Below are positions 1 through 5,753 of a DNA stretch of 14,099 nt, piece after piece. Source of the DNA: an uncultured Oscillospiraceae bacterium (GTDB lineage: Bacteria > Bacillota > Clostridia > Oscillospirales > Oscillospiraceae); NCBI GenBank assembly GCA_910588975.1, contig CAJUSE010000038.1:1-14099 (forward strand), given 5' to 3'. Under the pieces are notes generated by a model. It was given only the letters and a program-made list of their open reading frames with translations. It made no database searches and was not told the DNA's origin. Numbering within the stretch: position 1 is the stretch's first letter; the number at the start of each line of letters is the position of its first letter. The translations under genes and the position numbers were made by a program.

Positions 1-65
1 AGGGATTCGAACCCCCGGCCTTCCCCTTAGGAGGGGGACGCTCTATCCAGCTGAGCTACTGGCGC
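1..65 (-). tRNA. tRNA-Arg (anticodon CCU), 3' part cut by window edge
   Basis: Read on the minus strand, this folds as a tRNA from its 5' end at 65: acceptor strand GCGCCAG, D-stem GCTC/GAGC, anticodon stem TCCCC/GGGGA around the loop CTCCTAA, a five-base variable loop AGGCC, and a T-arm GGGGG with loop TTCGAAT. The anticodon CCT reads AGG codons (arginine). The last part of the T-stem and the 3' acceptor strand lie beyond position 1, so the discriminator base and CCA cannot be seen. The 5' end faces the prophage. Integrases normally use the 3' end of tRNA genes, so an attachment site here would be outside the window. Confidence 0.93.
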
Positions 66-99
66 ATATTGCCTCTATACCTCAATATTCAGTTGTAGA

Positions 100-345
100 T
101 GGATGCTTGTCGAACACTCCATCATCGTCTTAGGGGAACGCTCAGCCGGGCCAAGGGCCCGGCACCAACTCTCAGTGGGGCTCGCTGCGTTTGCCAACCA
201 GAAGTAATCACCTGGCTGAGGTGCGGGGGCTCATATGAAATTTATCCCGTGAGTCGGAAGATGACCTTCCACTTAGCAGGACGAAGCCCTCGTGTTCCGC
301 AGTATCCTTACACATTTAATGGCAATCGTTCTGCTCCACAGGAAC
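100..345 (-). ncRNA. Candidate structured small RNA upstream of tRNA-Arg; family unidentified
   Basis: No credible coding frame lies between the tRNA and the repressor gene. On the minus strand a near-consensus promoter (352-380) would start RNA near 345. The RNA can form several helices: GTCCTG with CGGGAT around an inner GGAAG/CTTCC hairpin (about 248-284), a perfect 8-base stem GCCGGGCC/GGCCCGGC with loop AAG (145-163), and a closing helix GCGGAAC/GTTCCCC joining about 294-300 to 133-139. There is no T-run after the last hairpins, so the 3' end is a guess; transcription might read into tRNA-Arg. Size and position would suit a housekeeping RNA such as 6S RNA, but I could not match 6S with certainty. 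The signatures of SRP RNA, tmRNA and RNase P RNA were not found. A structured tRNA leader is the alternative. Confidence 0.45.
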
Positions 346-351
346 TTGTAT

Positions 352-380
352 ATTCTACCCAAAATCATCCCACTTGTCAA
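352..380 (-). promoter_or_regulatory. Sigma-A promoter driving the candidate small RNA / tRNA
   Basis: On the minus strand, -35 TTGACA (380-375), a 17-base spacer and -10 TAGAAT (357-352). This is one base from the full consensus and predicts a start near 345. It lies just beyond the stop codon of the repressor gene and points toward the tRNA. Confidence 0.75.
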
Positions 381-401
381 CCTCTCCCCGCTTCAGAACC
401 A

Positions 402-425
402 GAGCCGGGCCCACCGGCCCGGCTC
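402..425 (-). terminator. GC-rich hairpin after the repressor gene, possible terminator
   Basis: A perfect 10-base stem (GAGCCGGGCC at 402-411, GGCCCGGCTC at 416-425, loop CACC) begins six bases after the repressor stop codon. The following minus-strand bases (TGGTTCTG) are only weakly T-rich, so termination would be imperfect. The arm GCCGGGCC also occurs in the hairpin at 145-163. Confidence 0.45.
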
Positions 426-430
426 ACGGC

Positions 431-1066
431 TCAAAACATCTTCCGGTTCTCCACCACCCGGCCCAGCACCTTCACCATATGGTCCTTCAGGCTGTATACC
501 TGCACCTGATTGGCCGGGTCGGTGGACTGGGGGGTGAGAATGATGGTCTCCCCCTCCCGGTGATAGCGCTTCACCGTGGCGCACTCGTCCACCAGCACCA
601 CGGCAATGTCGCCATCCTCCACAATATCCTGCTTGCGGACGATGACGATATCCCCATCGGCGATGCCCACGGCGTTCATGCTGTCCCCCCGGACCCGCAG
701 GCCGAAATACTCTGCCCCGTGGTTGTGGTCGGTCCAGAGGTAGCCCTCGATGTTCTCCTCGGCGTAGATGGGCACGCCGGCGGCGATCTGCCCCAGCAGG
801 GGGATCTTCCGGCTGGGATTTACCGGGAAGGCATCGGGGATGGCGGGGGCCTCCTCCCCCATGAGCCACCCCGGGTCCACCCCAAAGAGGTCGGCCAGCA
901 TATATACCGTGGGCAGCTTGGGGGTGATGAGCCCGTTGGCATACCGGCTCACCGTCCCCGGGTCCAGAGACAGCTTCTGCCCCACCGTCCGGGTGTTCTC
1001 CTCCGACTGGGCCAGCAGCTGGGCAAACCGCTGGGCAAAGACCTGCCGATCCACTTTTTGTGCCAT
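431..1066 (-). CDS. CI/LexA-type phage repressor (XRE helix-turn-helix + S24 autoprotease)
   Basis: A 211-residue protein with the usual two-domain layout of self-cleaving prophage repressors. Residues about 10-65 form an XRE-type helix-turn-helix (TVGQKLSLDPGTVSRYANG). After a linker, residues about 88-205 are an S24/LexA-like peptidase: probable cleavage site Ala96-Gly97 (QIAAGVP), catalytic Ser129 in RGDSM and catalytic Lys166 in ATVKRY. RecA-stimulated self-cleavage on DNA damage is known for this family and expected here. The chosen start (1066) has AGGAGGGG eight bases upstream; an in-frame ATG at 1099 lacks this. The DNA-binding domain is XRE-like rather than the winged helix of host LexA, so a phage repressor fits better. 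It is divergent from the zinc protein/sigma operon and shares a three-operator region with it. Confidence 0.9.
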   Translation of the reverse strand: MAQKVDRQVFAQRFAQLLAQSEENTRTVGQKLSLDPGTVSRYANGLITPKLPTVYMLADLFGVDPGWLMGEEAPAIPDAFPVNPSRKIPLLGQIAAGVPIYAEENIEGYLWTDHNHGAEYFGLRVRGDSMNAVGIADGDIVIVRKQDIVEDGDIAVVLVDECATVKRYHREGETIILTPQSTDPANQVQVYSLKDHMVKVLGRVVENRKMF

Positions 1067-1087
1067 GTTGACCCCTCCTTTTTTCTC

Positions 1088-1116
1088 ACTGTACCACATT
1101 TCTTTGCGTTACGCAA
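1088..1116 (-). promoter_or_regulatory. Promoter of the repressor gene
   Basis: On the minus strand, -35 TTGCGT (1116-1111), a 17-base spacer and -10 TACAGT (1093-1088). The -35 lies inside operator O1, so the repressor probably controls its own synthesis. The predicted start near 1081 leaves a very short leader with the ribosome site at 1078-1072. Confidence 0.6.
1104..1116. promoter_or_regulatory. Operator O1, perfect palindrome
   Basis: TTGCGTTACGCAA is a perfect 13-base palindrome (TTGCGT, central T, ACGCAA). It covers the -35 of the leftward repressor promoter. It shares TTGC....ACGCAA with O3 and is the likely high-symmetry binding site of the divergent repressor (inference). Confidence 0.65.
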
Positions 1117-1144
1117 TATATTTTTTGATATTTCCAAAAAATCA

Positions 1145-1157
1145 TTGCAAAACGCCT
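1145..1157. promoter_or_regulatory. Operator O2
   Basis: TTGCAAAACGCCT matches O3 in its first 11 bases. It begins 41 bases from O1 and ends on the first base of the -35 of the rightward promoter, where a bound repressor would block RNA polymerase. The right half-site is imperfect (GCCT instead of GCAA), suggesting weaker binding. Confidence 0.55.
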
Positions 1158-1185
1158 TGACAATATAGAACATTCGTGCTATTAT
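1157..1185 (+). promoter_or_regulatory. Sigma-A promoter of the zinc protein / sigma-like operon
   Basis: -35 TTGACA (1157-1162), 17-base spacer, -10 TATTAT (1180-1185); predicted start near 1192. O2 abuts the -35 and O3 covers the start site, so this promoter should be repressed in the lysogen. Confidence 0.8.
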
Positions 1186-1189
1186 ATGC

Positions 1190-1202
1190 TTGCAAAACGC
1201 AA
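1190..1202. promoter_or_regulatory. Operator O3
   Basis: TTGCAAAACGCAA carries the half-sites TTGC and GCAA at the same spacing as O1. It begins 45 bases from O2 and covers the predicted start site of the rightward promoter. With O1 and O2 the consensus is TTGCRWWACGCAA. Confidence 0.6.
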
Positions 1203-1205
1203 CAC

Positions 1206-1226
1206 GCCCTGCCGTTCTGGCAGGGC
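1206..1226 (+). other. Hairpin in the 5' leader of the rightward operon
   Basis: GCCCTGCC (1206-1213) pairs perfectly with GGCAGGGC (1219-1226) around the loop GTTCT. No T-run follows, so it is probably not a terminator. It would lie about 15 bases into the transcript, roughly 60 bases before the first start codon, and may stabilise the mRNA. Confidence 0.45.
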
Positions 1227-1284
1227 CATCCTATCACACCGCCGGTCCCATAGGCCGGACTCAAACAGAAAAGGAGAGACTGCC

Positions 1285-1527
1285 ATGACCATGTACCACC
1301 TCCATCCGCCCCTTCGGGACAGCCAACAGCAGCCCCACGCCTGCCGGTGCAGCGCCTGCGGCCAGGAGCTGTTCCCCGGAGAGGATGTCTATCACCCCCA
1401 CCCCGGCCAGGCCCTCTGCCCGGAGTGCTTCCAGACCTACATCAAGCTGTTGCTCTGGGCCTCGCCCCAGGGGATGGCCCGCTGTCTGGGCATGGGGACC
1501 GAGACCTTGGAGGAGGTGGCGAAATGA
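1285..1527 (+). CDS. Small zinc-binding protein (two CxxC pairs)
   Basis: An 80-residue protein. Cys22-x2-Cys25 (CSACG) and Cys45-x2-Cys48 (CPEC) form a likely four-cysteine zinc ribbon; Cys20 and several His lie nearby. The C-terminal part (51-80) looks helical. The start at 1285 has AAGGAGAG seven bases upstream; a second ATG at 1291 is possible. It is the first gene after the repressed rightward promoter, and its stop overlaps the start of the sigma-like gene (ATGA), implying coupled translation. The position is that of an early regulatory or anti-repressor gene, but nothing in the sequence shows its partner, so function is unknown. Confidence 0.75.
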   Translation: MTMYHLHPPLRDSQQQPHACRCSACGQELFPGEDVYHPHPGQALCPECFQTYIKLLLWASPQGMARCLGMGTETLEEVAK

Positions 1528-2006
1528 CCCCCCGGAGCAGGGGCGAGGTGGAGGCTCTGTTCACCGCCCACCTCCATCTGGTGCCCCTGACAGCCCGGCG
1601 GCACTTCCCCCGGCAGCGGGGAGATCCTGGTCTGCTTCAGGCCGGGCGCATCGGCCTGTGGCAGTCGGCCCGGCGGTGGGACGGAGTGCGCCCCTTCCCG
1701 CCCTATGCCCAGGTATGTATCCGAAATGCCATGACCGACCATCTGCGCCGGGAAGGGACGGTCCAGCGGCCCATCCCCCTCCCCTCGGCACCCCAGCCCT
1801 CCACCATGGAGCGGGAGCTGGCCGACCGGGCCCTCTATCGGCGCATCCGCACCGCCTGGCCCGCCGGCAGCCGCCAGCGCCGGGTGCTGCTGGCCCTGGC
1901 CGATTCCTGGCCCAAGGCCCGGCTGGCCCGGGACATGGGCCTTTCCCCCAAGCAGCTCACCACCCTGGCCCGCCGGGCCTGGCAGCAGCTTCCCCCGGAG
2001 GCATAA
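1524..2006 (+). CDS. Sigma-70-like RNA polymerase sigma factor (phage-encoded)
   Basis: A 160-residue protein. Residues about 8-77 resemble sigma-70 region 2: GLLQAGRIGLWQSARRWD followed by PFPPYAQVCIRNAMTDHLRR matches the core-binding and -10-recognition pattern (DLIQEGxIGLxxAxxxFD...YAxxxIRxAIxxxLR). Residues about 118-155 form a region-4-like helix-turn-helix (LARDMGLSPKQLTTLARRAW). It is shorter than a housekeeping sigma and has no region 1 or full region 3. The start overlaps the preceding stop (ATGA). Under repressor control it could redirect RNA polymerase to late phage promoters (inference). A sigma-like regulator without real sigma activity is the alternative. Confidence 0.75.
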   Translation: MTPRSRGEVEALFTAHLHLVPLTARRHFPRQRGDPGLLQAGRIGLWQSARRWDGVRPFPPYAQVCIRNAMTDHLRREGTVQRPIPLPSAPQPSTMERELADRALYRRIRTAWPAGSRQRRVLLALADSWPKARLARDMGLSPKQLTTLARRAWQQLPPEA

Positions 2007-2012
2007 TAGAGA

Positions 2013-2050
2013 CCCCAGAGCGGCATGGTTCCGCTCTGGGGCCTTTTTGT
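2013..2050 (+). terminator. Intrinsic terminator, probably bidirectional, between convergent operons
   Basis: A perfect 11-base stem (CCCCAGAGCGG at 2013-2023, CCGCTCTGGGG at 2031-2041) with loop CATGGTT is followed by CCTTTTTGTT. It ends the sigma-like operon seven bases after its stop codon. In the other direction the tail is TCTCTATTAT, so it may also end the late operon, whose last stop is at 2067. Confidence 0.9.
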
Positions 2051-2066
2051 TGGCCTTCAGCCGTTC

Positions 2067-3680
2067 TCACGTTTCCTCTGCGAAGCCCTTTATCAGCCTC
2101 TCCAGCTCGATCCTCTGGCTCCGGGTGAGCCTGCCGTTCAGGTTGTCGATCCCCTTCCGGGCCAGCTTCCACTCTCCCCGGCTCATCAATCCGGCCAGAG
2201 TGTCCAGGGCCGTGTCGAAGTTGTACTCGCTGATGGCGCCCTCCCTGTCTGTCCCATCGCCCTCACCGGTCTCAAAAAAGGTGTCGTAGTCCACCCCGTA
2301 GTAGTACCGGAAGTCCTGCTTCACCTGGTCGGTGATCCGGCCATTGTCGATGGCCTTGTCCACCTGGCTGACGGTGAGGCGTGGCTTATAAGCCGTGCTG
2401 CCCTTGGCGGTGGAGGTGGTCCTGGACCCGCTCTTGGCCGCCAGCTGGGCGGCCTGGGTGCGCTCCAGGTAATCCGTGTCCACCCCCAGCTCCTTCAGAG
2501 CGGTGTAGTCGCCGTACTTAGCCGCCCACTCGGCCTCCTTCCGGGCCTGCTCCAGAGCCTCGGCTTCCTCATCCCGGGCAGTCTGATTTGCCTTGGCCCG
2601 CCATTGTTCCTCCAGCCGGGCGATCTGCTGGGGGGTATAGTAGGCCTCCAGGGCGCCGTAGTCCCCGGTGCTCTGGGCGTACTGAAACAGCATATCCCGC
2701 AGCTGCTCCTCGCTCTCCCCGCTGGCCCTGGCCTCGGCCAGAGCCGCCTCCCGCTCGTCGCTGCGCTGGGCCTGCTGCCGCTGCCAGTCAAAGTAGCTGT
2801 TCTGGTAGTCCTGCTGGGCCTGCCACTTGGTCCACTGGGCCAGGGCCTCGTCCTGCCGCACCTTCTCGGCGTAGAGCTGCTGGGCCAGCTCGTAATCCCC
2901 CTGGCTCCGGGCCTGGGCCAGGGCGGCGTTGTAGTCCACCTCCGCCTGGGCCCGCTCCAGCTCCAGCTTGCCCAGGGCGTCGGCCTCCCGGGCGGACAGA
3001 TCCCCCAGAGTGCCCTGCAAATCATTGCTCAAAGCCAGCTGGGCCTGGCTCCCCGCCCCGGAGCCCAGTCCGTGGACGGCGGCATACTCATTGAATTGCC
3101 GCCGGCTCTGGGCGGCCTGGCCCGCCGCCCGGTTTCGGGCGGCCTCGTAGGTGGGGGCGATCTCCCCCCGGGCCTGCTCCAGCTGGGCCAGGTTTTTCTC
3201 ATAGGCCGCCTGAAGCTGCCGGAGGGCCGCCTCCTTCTTGGCCTCGGCCATGGCCTGGATATAGTCGGAGTAGTCCTTGATCTCGGGAGCGCTCACCCCG
3301 CCGCTCCCCCGAACCGAGCTGCCGCCCGAGCCACTCTGCCCATAGCCCATCTGCCCCTTCACATAGGCGATGTCCTTGTCGGCCAGCTGGGCGGCATAGC
3401 CCTTGGCGTTGCGCAGCTGGTTGGCGCTGTCGTTGGCCTCCCGCATCTCGGTGATCCCCTGGGGGTCGCCGGCCAGGGCCTTCTCCCGGCCCTGGGTATA
3501 CTTCTGGGAGTAACCGGAAATGGCCTTGTCCAGCTGGGTGTCTCCGCCGGTGTACTCCACATAGCCCGTCCCCGTCTTGGCGGCGGGCTCCTCCTTCTCC
3601 TGCTTCTTTGTGTTCAACGCCGCCACCGCCTGGGCGCCCCGGCGGACGTCCCCTATGATCTTGTTGATGTCCACGCTCAT
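2067..3680 (-). CDS. Large Ala/Gln-rich coiled-coil protein, possible internal/ejection protein
   Basis: A 537-residue soluble protein with no signal peptide or clear membrane segment. Residues about 143-400 are rich in Ala, Gln, Glu and Arg and should form long helices or coiled coils. They include three spaced GDY motifs (261, 339, 389), the last two within similar AxxxGDYxAL contexts. A Gly/Ser linker covers about 112-130 and a charged globular tail about 430-537. Its ATG overlaps the holin stop (ATGA), and it is the last gene of the late operon. I do not recognise a named family. Helical Ala/Gln-rich proteins of this size in short-tailed phages are often internal virion or DNA-ejection proteins, and the lack of any tape measure in this operon fits that. 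A host-interaction protein co-expressed with lysis is the alternative. Confidence 0.85.
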   Translation of the reverse strand: MSVDINKIIGDVRRGAQAVAALNTKKQEKEEPAAKTGTGYVEYTGGDTQLDKAISGYSQKYTQGREKALAGDPQGITEMREANDSANQLRNAKGYAAQLADKDIAYVKGQMGYGQSGSGGSSVRGSGGVSAPEIKDYSDYIQAMAEAKKEAALRQLQAAYEKNLAQLEQARGEIAPTYEAARNRAAGQAAQSRRQFNEYAAVHGLGSGAGSQAQLALSNDLQGTLGDLSAREADALGKLELERAQAEVDYNAALAQARSQGDYELAQQLYAEKVRQDEALAQWTKWQAQQDYQNSYFDWQRQQAQRSDEREAALAEARASGESEEQLRDMLFQYAQSTGDYGALEAYYTPQQIARLEEQWRAKANQTARDEEAEALEQARKEAEWAAKYGDYTALKELGVDTDYLERTQAAQLAAKSGSRTTSTAKGSTAYKPRLTVSQVDKAIDNGRITDQVKQDFRYYYGVDYDTFFETGEGDGTDREGAISEYNFDTALDTLAGLMSRGEWKLARKGIDNLNGRLTRSQRIELERLIKGFAEET

Positions 3681-4141
3681 ACTCCCTCATCCTCCCTCTT
3701 TTCATCCACCCTGTCCCGCAGCCGCTCCAGCCGCCGGGCCAGCCAGCCGGGGACAGGGGCCCCCAACGCCCCGGCGTTCTCCACAATGGAGCCGCACTCG
3801 GTCAGGCTGTACCAAACCACCACTGCAGGCCCCAGCAGGGCAGTCTCTCCCGCCGCCAGCCCCACTCCGGGCAGGGCGGCCGCCACCTGGCCCAGGGTCA
3901 GGTCCAGCAGACAGGCCACCAGCACGGCGGACATAGCCCCCGCCTTGTGCCACAGCCCCTCCCGGGCCACCGAGGAGGACCACTGCCCGTCCTTGGCCGC
4001 CCGGGCCATGCCCGTGACCACATCCAGCCCCATCAGGGCCACCCATAGCAGCACCAGCCACCCGTACCAGCCCCACAATGCGGTGAGAGCGGCAAACCCC
4101 GCCGTCCACGCCGCCTTAAATCCATGGATCCGCTCACTCAT
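3677..4141 (-). CDS. Phage holin (Clostridia phage_holin_4-like)
   Basis: A 154-residue membrane protein expected to form the lesions that release endolysin through the cytoplasmic membrane. Hydrophobic segments lie at about 14-45 (probably a hairpin of two), 68-90 and 100-120; the C-terminus (135-154) is charged and cytoplasmic-like. The pattern LMGLDVVTGMARA...GQWSSSVAREGLWHKAG is typical of the family also called toxin-secretion/phage-lysis holin, with Asp40, Trp54 and the EGxxxKxG region conserved. A good ribosome site (AAAGGAGA) precedes 4141. It follows the endolysin gene after a 97-base gap that holds a hairpin. Confidence 0.88.
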   Translation of the reverse strand: MSERIHGFKAAWTAGFAALTALWGWYGWLVLLWVALMGLDVVTGMARAAKDGQWSSSVAREGLWHKAGAMSAVLVACLLDLTLGQVAAALPGVGLAAGETALLGPAVVVWYSLTECGSIVENAGALGAPVPGWLARRLERLRDRVDEKREDEGV

Positions 4142-4208
4142 ATTGTTCTCCTTTCCAACACTCTACACCCCCTGCAAAGGCCGATCTCTTTGCCGTCCTC
4201 CAGAAGGT

Positions 4209-4230
4209 TCCCACCTCCCTGGAGGTGGGA
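4209..4230 (-). other. Hairpin between endolysin and holin genes
   Basis: TCCCACCTCC (4209-4218) and GGAGGTGGGA (4221-4230) form a perfect inverted repeat just after the endolysin stop codon (4239 on this strand). No T-run follows, so it is more likely an mRNA-stabilising or attenuating hairpin than a full terminator. Confidence 0.45.
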
Positions 4231-4238
4231 TAGACCGT

Positions 4239-4904
4239 CTAAATCCCCAGCGCTCCGATCCTCTCCAGCACCACCGCCAGCTCCTGGCGGGTCACCGCCT
4301 CCCGGGGCCGTGTGCCGTCCAGCACCCCGGCTTTTTTCGCCCTGTCCCAGGCCTGGGCCGCCCAGTCATCGGCCCTCTCCTCCCGGGCAAACACCCGGTC
4401 CAAGAACTCCTCCCAGGCCCCCTGGTCGTAGACAAAGGGAGCCGGACAGACCTTCCCCGTCACGTCGTAGTGCCGCAGCACCTGCTCCCGGCCCAGCCCG
4501 TACCGCCGGACGATGTCCCGGCACAGCTCCACGGCAGAGCGGACCGTCGACCGCTCAAAGTACCACCCCTCGGTGGCCCCCGCCCCGGCGCTCAGGTCCC
4601 CCCGCCGCCGGCAGCACAGCTCCACCCCGATGGCGTTGCCGTTGCGGCATTTGGGGTGGCGGTAGCTTTTGGCCCCGCAGTGCCAGGCGGTGTCGCCCTC
4701 CTCCACGCTCTGCCACACCTCTCCGCCGTGGCCCACAAAGTAGTGGGCGCTGGCGCCAATGCCGGCTGTGGAGCCATAGTAGGCGGCATTCTGCTCCGCC
4801 GTCCCCAAGGCCCCCACGTAGTGGACCACCAGATAGGCCACCGGCCCTGTCCGGCCCCTTGTGTAGTTGGAGCCGTGGCAGGGCCGGGACTTATTCACCC
4901 TCAT
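4239..4904 (-). CDS. Endolysin: N-acetylmuramoyl-L-alanine amidase with C-terminal SLH-like domain
   Basis: A 221-residue peptidoglycan hydrolase. Residues about 20-158 are an Amidase_2/PGRP-type catalytic domain: zinc ligands His28 (LVVHYVG), His145 (RHYDVTGKVCP) and Cys153 in the usual order, with Glu95 in the IGVEL strand. It should cut the MurNAc to L-Ala bond during lysis. Residues about 178-220 resemble one S-layer-homology repeat (WAAQAWDRAKKAGVLDGT...VTRQELAVVLER), likely a cell-wall anchor. The start at 4904 lies inside the end of XkdX (14-base overlap). There is no signal peptide, consistent with export through the holin encoded next. Confidence 0.92.
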   Translation of the reverse strand: MRVNKSRPCHGSNYTRGRTGPVAYLVVHYVGALGTAEQNAAYYGSTAGIGASAHYFVGHGGEVWQSVEEGDTAWHCGAKSYRHPKCRNGNAIGVELCCRRRGDLSAGAGATEGWYFERSTVRSAVELCRDIVRRYGLGREQVLRHYDVTGKVCPAPFVYDQGAWEEFLDRVFAREERADDWAAQAWDRAKKAGVLDGTRPREAVTRQELAVVLERIGALGI

Positions 4905-5025
4905 AGCCGCCCTCCAGGATCTCCCCGGCCTGTCCGGCGGTGAGCAGCCCCTTCTTCACCGCCTGCTCCACCATAATGCCCGACCACAGCCCCAGCCGGT
5001 ACCATCTTTCAATTTTCTCTGCCAT
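4891..5025 (-). CDS. xkdX: XkdX family small phage protein
   Basis: A 44-residue protein with the short XkdX pattern: an aromatic N-terminal part (ERWYRLGLWS), a central VEQAVKKGLLTAGQAGEI and the C-terminal GGYE. XkdX is found at the end of tail modules in phages of Gram-positive bacteria, just before lysis genes; its function is unknown. The start at 5025 is preceded by GGGAGG at eight-base spacing. The stop lies inside the endolysin gene, so translation is probably coupled. It is the first gene after repeat copy 1. Confidence 0.82.
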   Translation of the reverse strand: MAEKIERWYRLGLWSGIMVEQAVKKGLLTAGQAGEILEGGYEGE

Positions 5026-5061
5026 AATGCATACCTCCCTATCTCTTGTTCTCTTCCCTCA

Positions 5062-5397
5062 CCCTTGTACGGACGGCCTGTGGCCGCCTGCTCCCCCCGT
5101 GCCCGGAGCCCTGCTACGAGGTGCAGGGCGCAGGCCACAAACCTGAAACAGAACAGCCCTGGGGTGTTTCCAAAGAGGGGGCGCAAGGCGCCAGCGGCGC
5201 CTGTCCTGCGCTGACTGAGCCGGCAGGCGAGACCCACAGTCGGCCCCTCTTTGGTCGTCAAGAGGGGGTCCAGGGGGAGACCATCGAAAGTCTCCCCCTG
5301 GCGCTTTTCTGGGGGTGTCTGAGGGGGCCTTCTTTTCCGGAAAAGAAGGCCCCCTCAGAATGCCCCCACCTGCCAAGGTGGAGCAGACCCCTGCAAA
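5062..5397. repeat. Modular multi-hairpin repeat, copy 1 (with inserted module B)
   Basis: Non-coding, between the 96-residue gene and XkdX. Modules in order: head hairpin (GCCCTGC at 5108-5114 with GCAGGGC at 5123-5129); long-range stem CCAAAGAGGGG (5170-5180) with CCCCTCTTTGG (5244-5254) enclosing a GC-rich module B (about 5181-5243); hairpin C with arms CCAGGGGGAGAC and GTCTCCCCCTGG around the loop CATCGAAA (5270-5301); a perfect 42-base palindrome D (5318-5359); and a small terminal hairpin (about 5365-5385). Copies 2 and 3 share the loops and linkers, but their stems differ by compensating changes. No transposase or open frame of its own was seen. The outer ends are approximate. Confidence 0.85.
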
Positions 5398-5447
5398 AAG
5401 GCAAATGCCCTCCCCAAAAGCCGAAAGCTGCATTTCCTCGGGGCCCC

Positions 5448-5738
5448 CTATTCAGGCAGCAGCGTATCCGTCATCATCGCCGTATAGGTCACCTGGGCCT
5501 CCAGCCGCTCCTCGGCCGTGACCTCCTCCGCCATCTGGGGCCGCTCGGTGGGGGTGATCCCCACCAGCGCCCCCCTCTCATCCAGCTCCAGGGTGCAGTA
5601 GCCCCCGCTCTCCCACACGGCCCCCTCCAGCTCCGGGGGCACCGCCACCCAGCCCTCCAGCCAGCAGGCCGTCCTGTGGCTCTGGCTCTGAAGCCCGTGG
5701 CCGCCGTCCGGCCTGCCCTGCAACTCGATAATGGTCAT
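5448..5738 (-). CDS. Small phage protein of unknown function, upstream of XkdX
   Basis: A 96-residue soluble protein beginning MTIIELQGRPDGGHGLQSQS and rich in Trp, Glu and Gly. Its N-terminal half (GLQSQSHRTACWLEGWVAVP) looks strongly conserved from memory of similar prophage proteins near tail-fibre genes of gut Clostridia, but I know no assigned role. The tail (60-96) is acidic and probably extended. Start 5738 is preceded by GAGGAGAGAGG. It lies 15 bases after the sigma region-4-like gene, and repeat copy 1 follows it. A tail or fibre accessory function is a guess from position. Confidence 0.75.
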   Translation of the reverse strand: MTIIELQGRPDGGHGLQSQSHRTACWLEGWVAVPPELEGAVWESGGYCTLELDERGALVGITPTERPQMAEEVTAEERLEAQVTYTAMMTDTLLPE

Positions 5739-5753
5739 GGTCCTCTCTCCTCT

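Noticed and set aside
1..65. tRNA-Arg as the attachment site of this prophage
   Set aside because: The 5' end of the tRNA faces the phage genes, whereas integration normally uses the 3' end. No partial copy of the tRNA 3' end was seen elsewhere in the window.
100..345. SRP RNA, tmRNA or RNase P RNA identity for the structured region
   Set aside because: One stretch (TGCTAAGTGGAAGGT) recalls the 5' part of Bacillus SRP RNA, but the essential SRP apical motif (GGAAGGAAGC type) is absent. There is no tRNA-like end for tmRNA and none of the conserved RNase P core sequences.
431..1066. Host LexA
   Set aside because: The C-terminal protease fits LexA, but the N-terminus is an XRE helix-turn-helix and not the LexA winged helix, and the operators differ from the Gram-positive LexA box (GAAC....GTTC).
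2025..4943. A 972-residue open frame on the plus strand
   Set aside because: It runs antisense to holin, endolysin and the coiled-coil gene, has no ribosome site, and consists of Pro/Leu/Gly-rich low-complexity sequence. It is the opposite-strand shadow of GC-rich codons.
5062..5397. Insertion sequence or transposon
   Set aside because: No transposase and no matching terminal inverted repeats around the whole unit were found. A transposase-dependent miniature element remains possible but is not shown.
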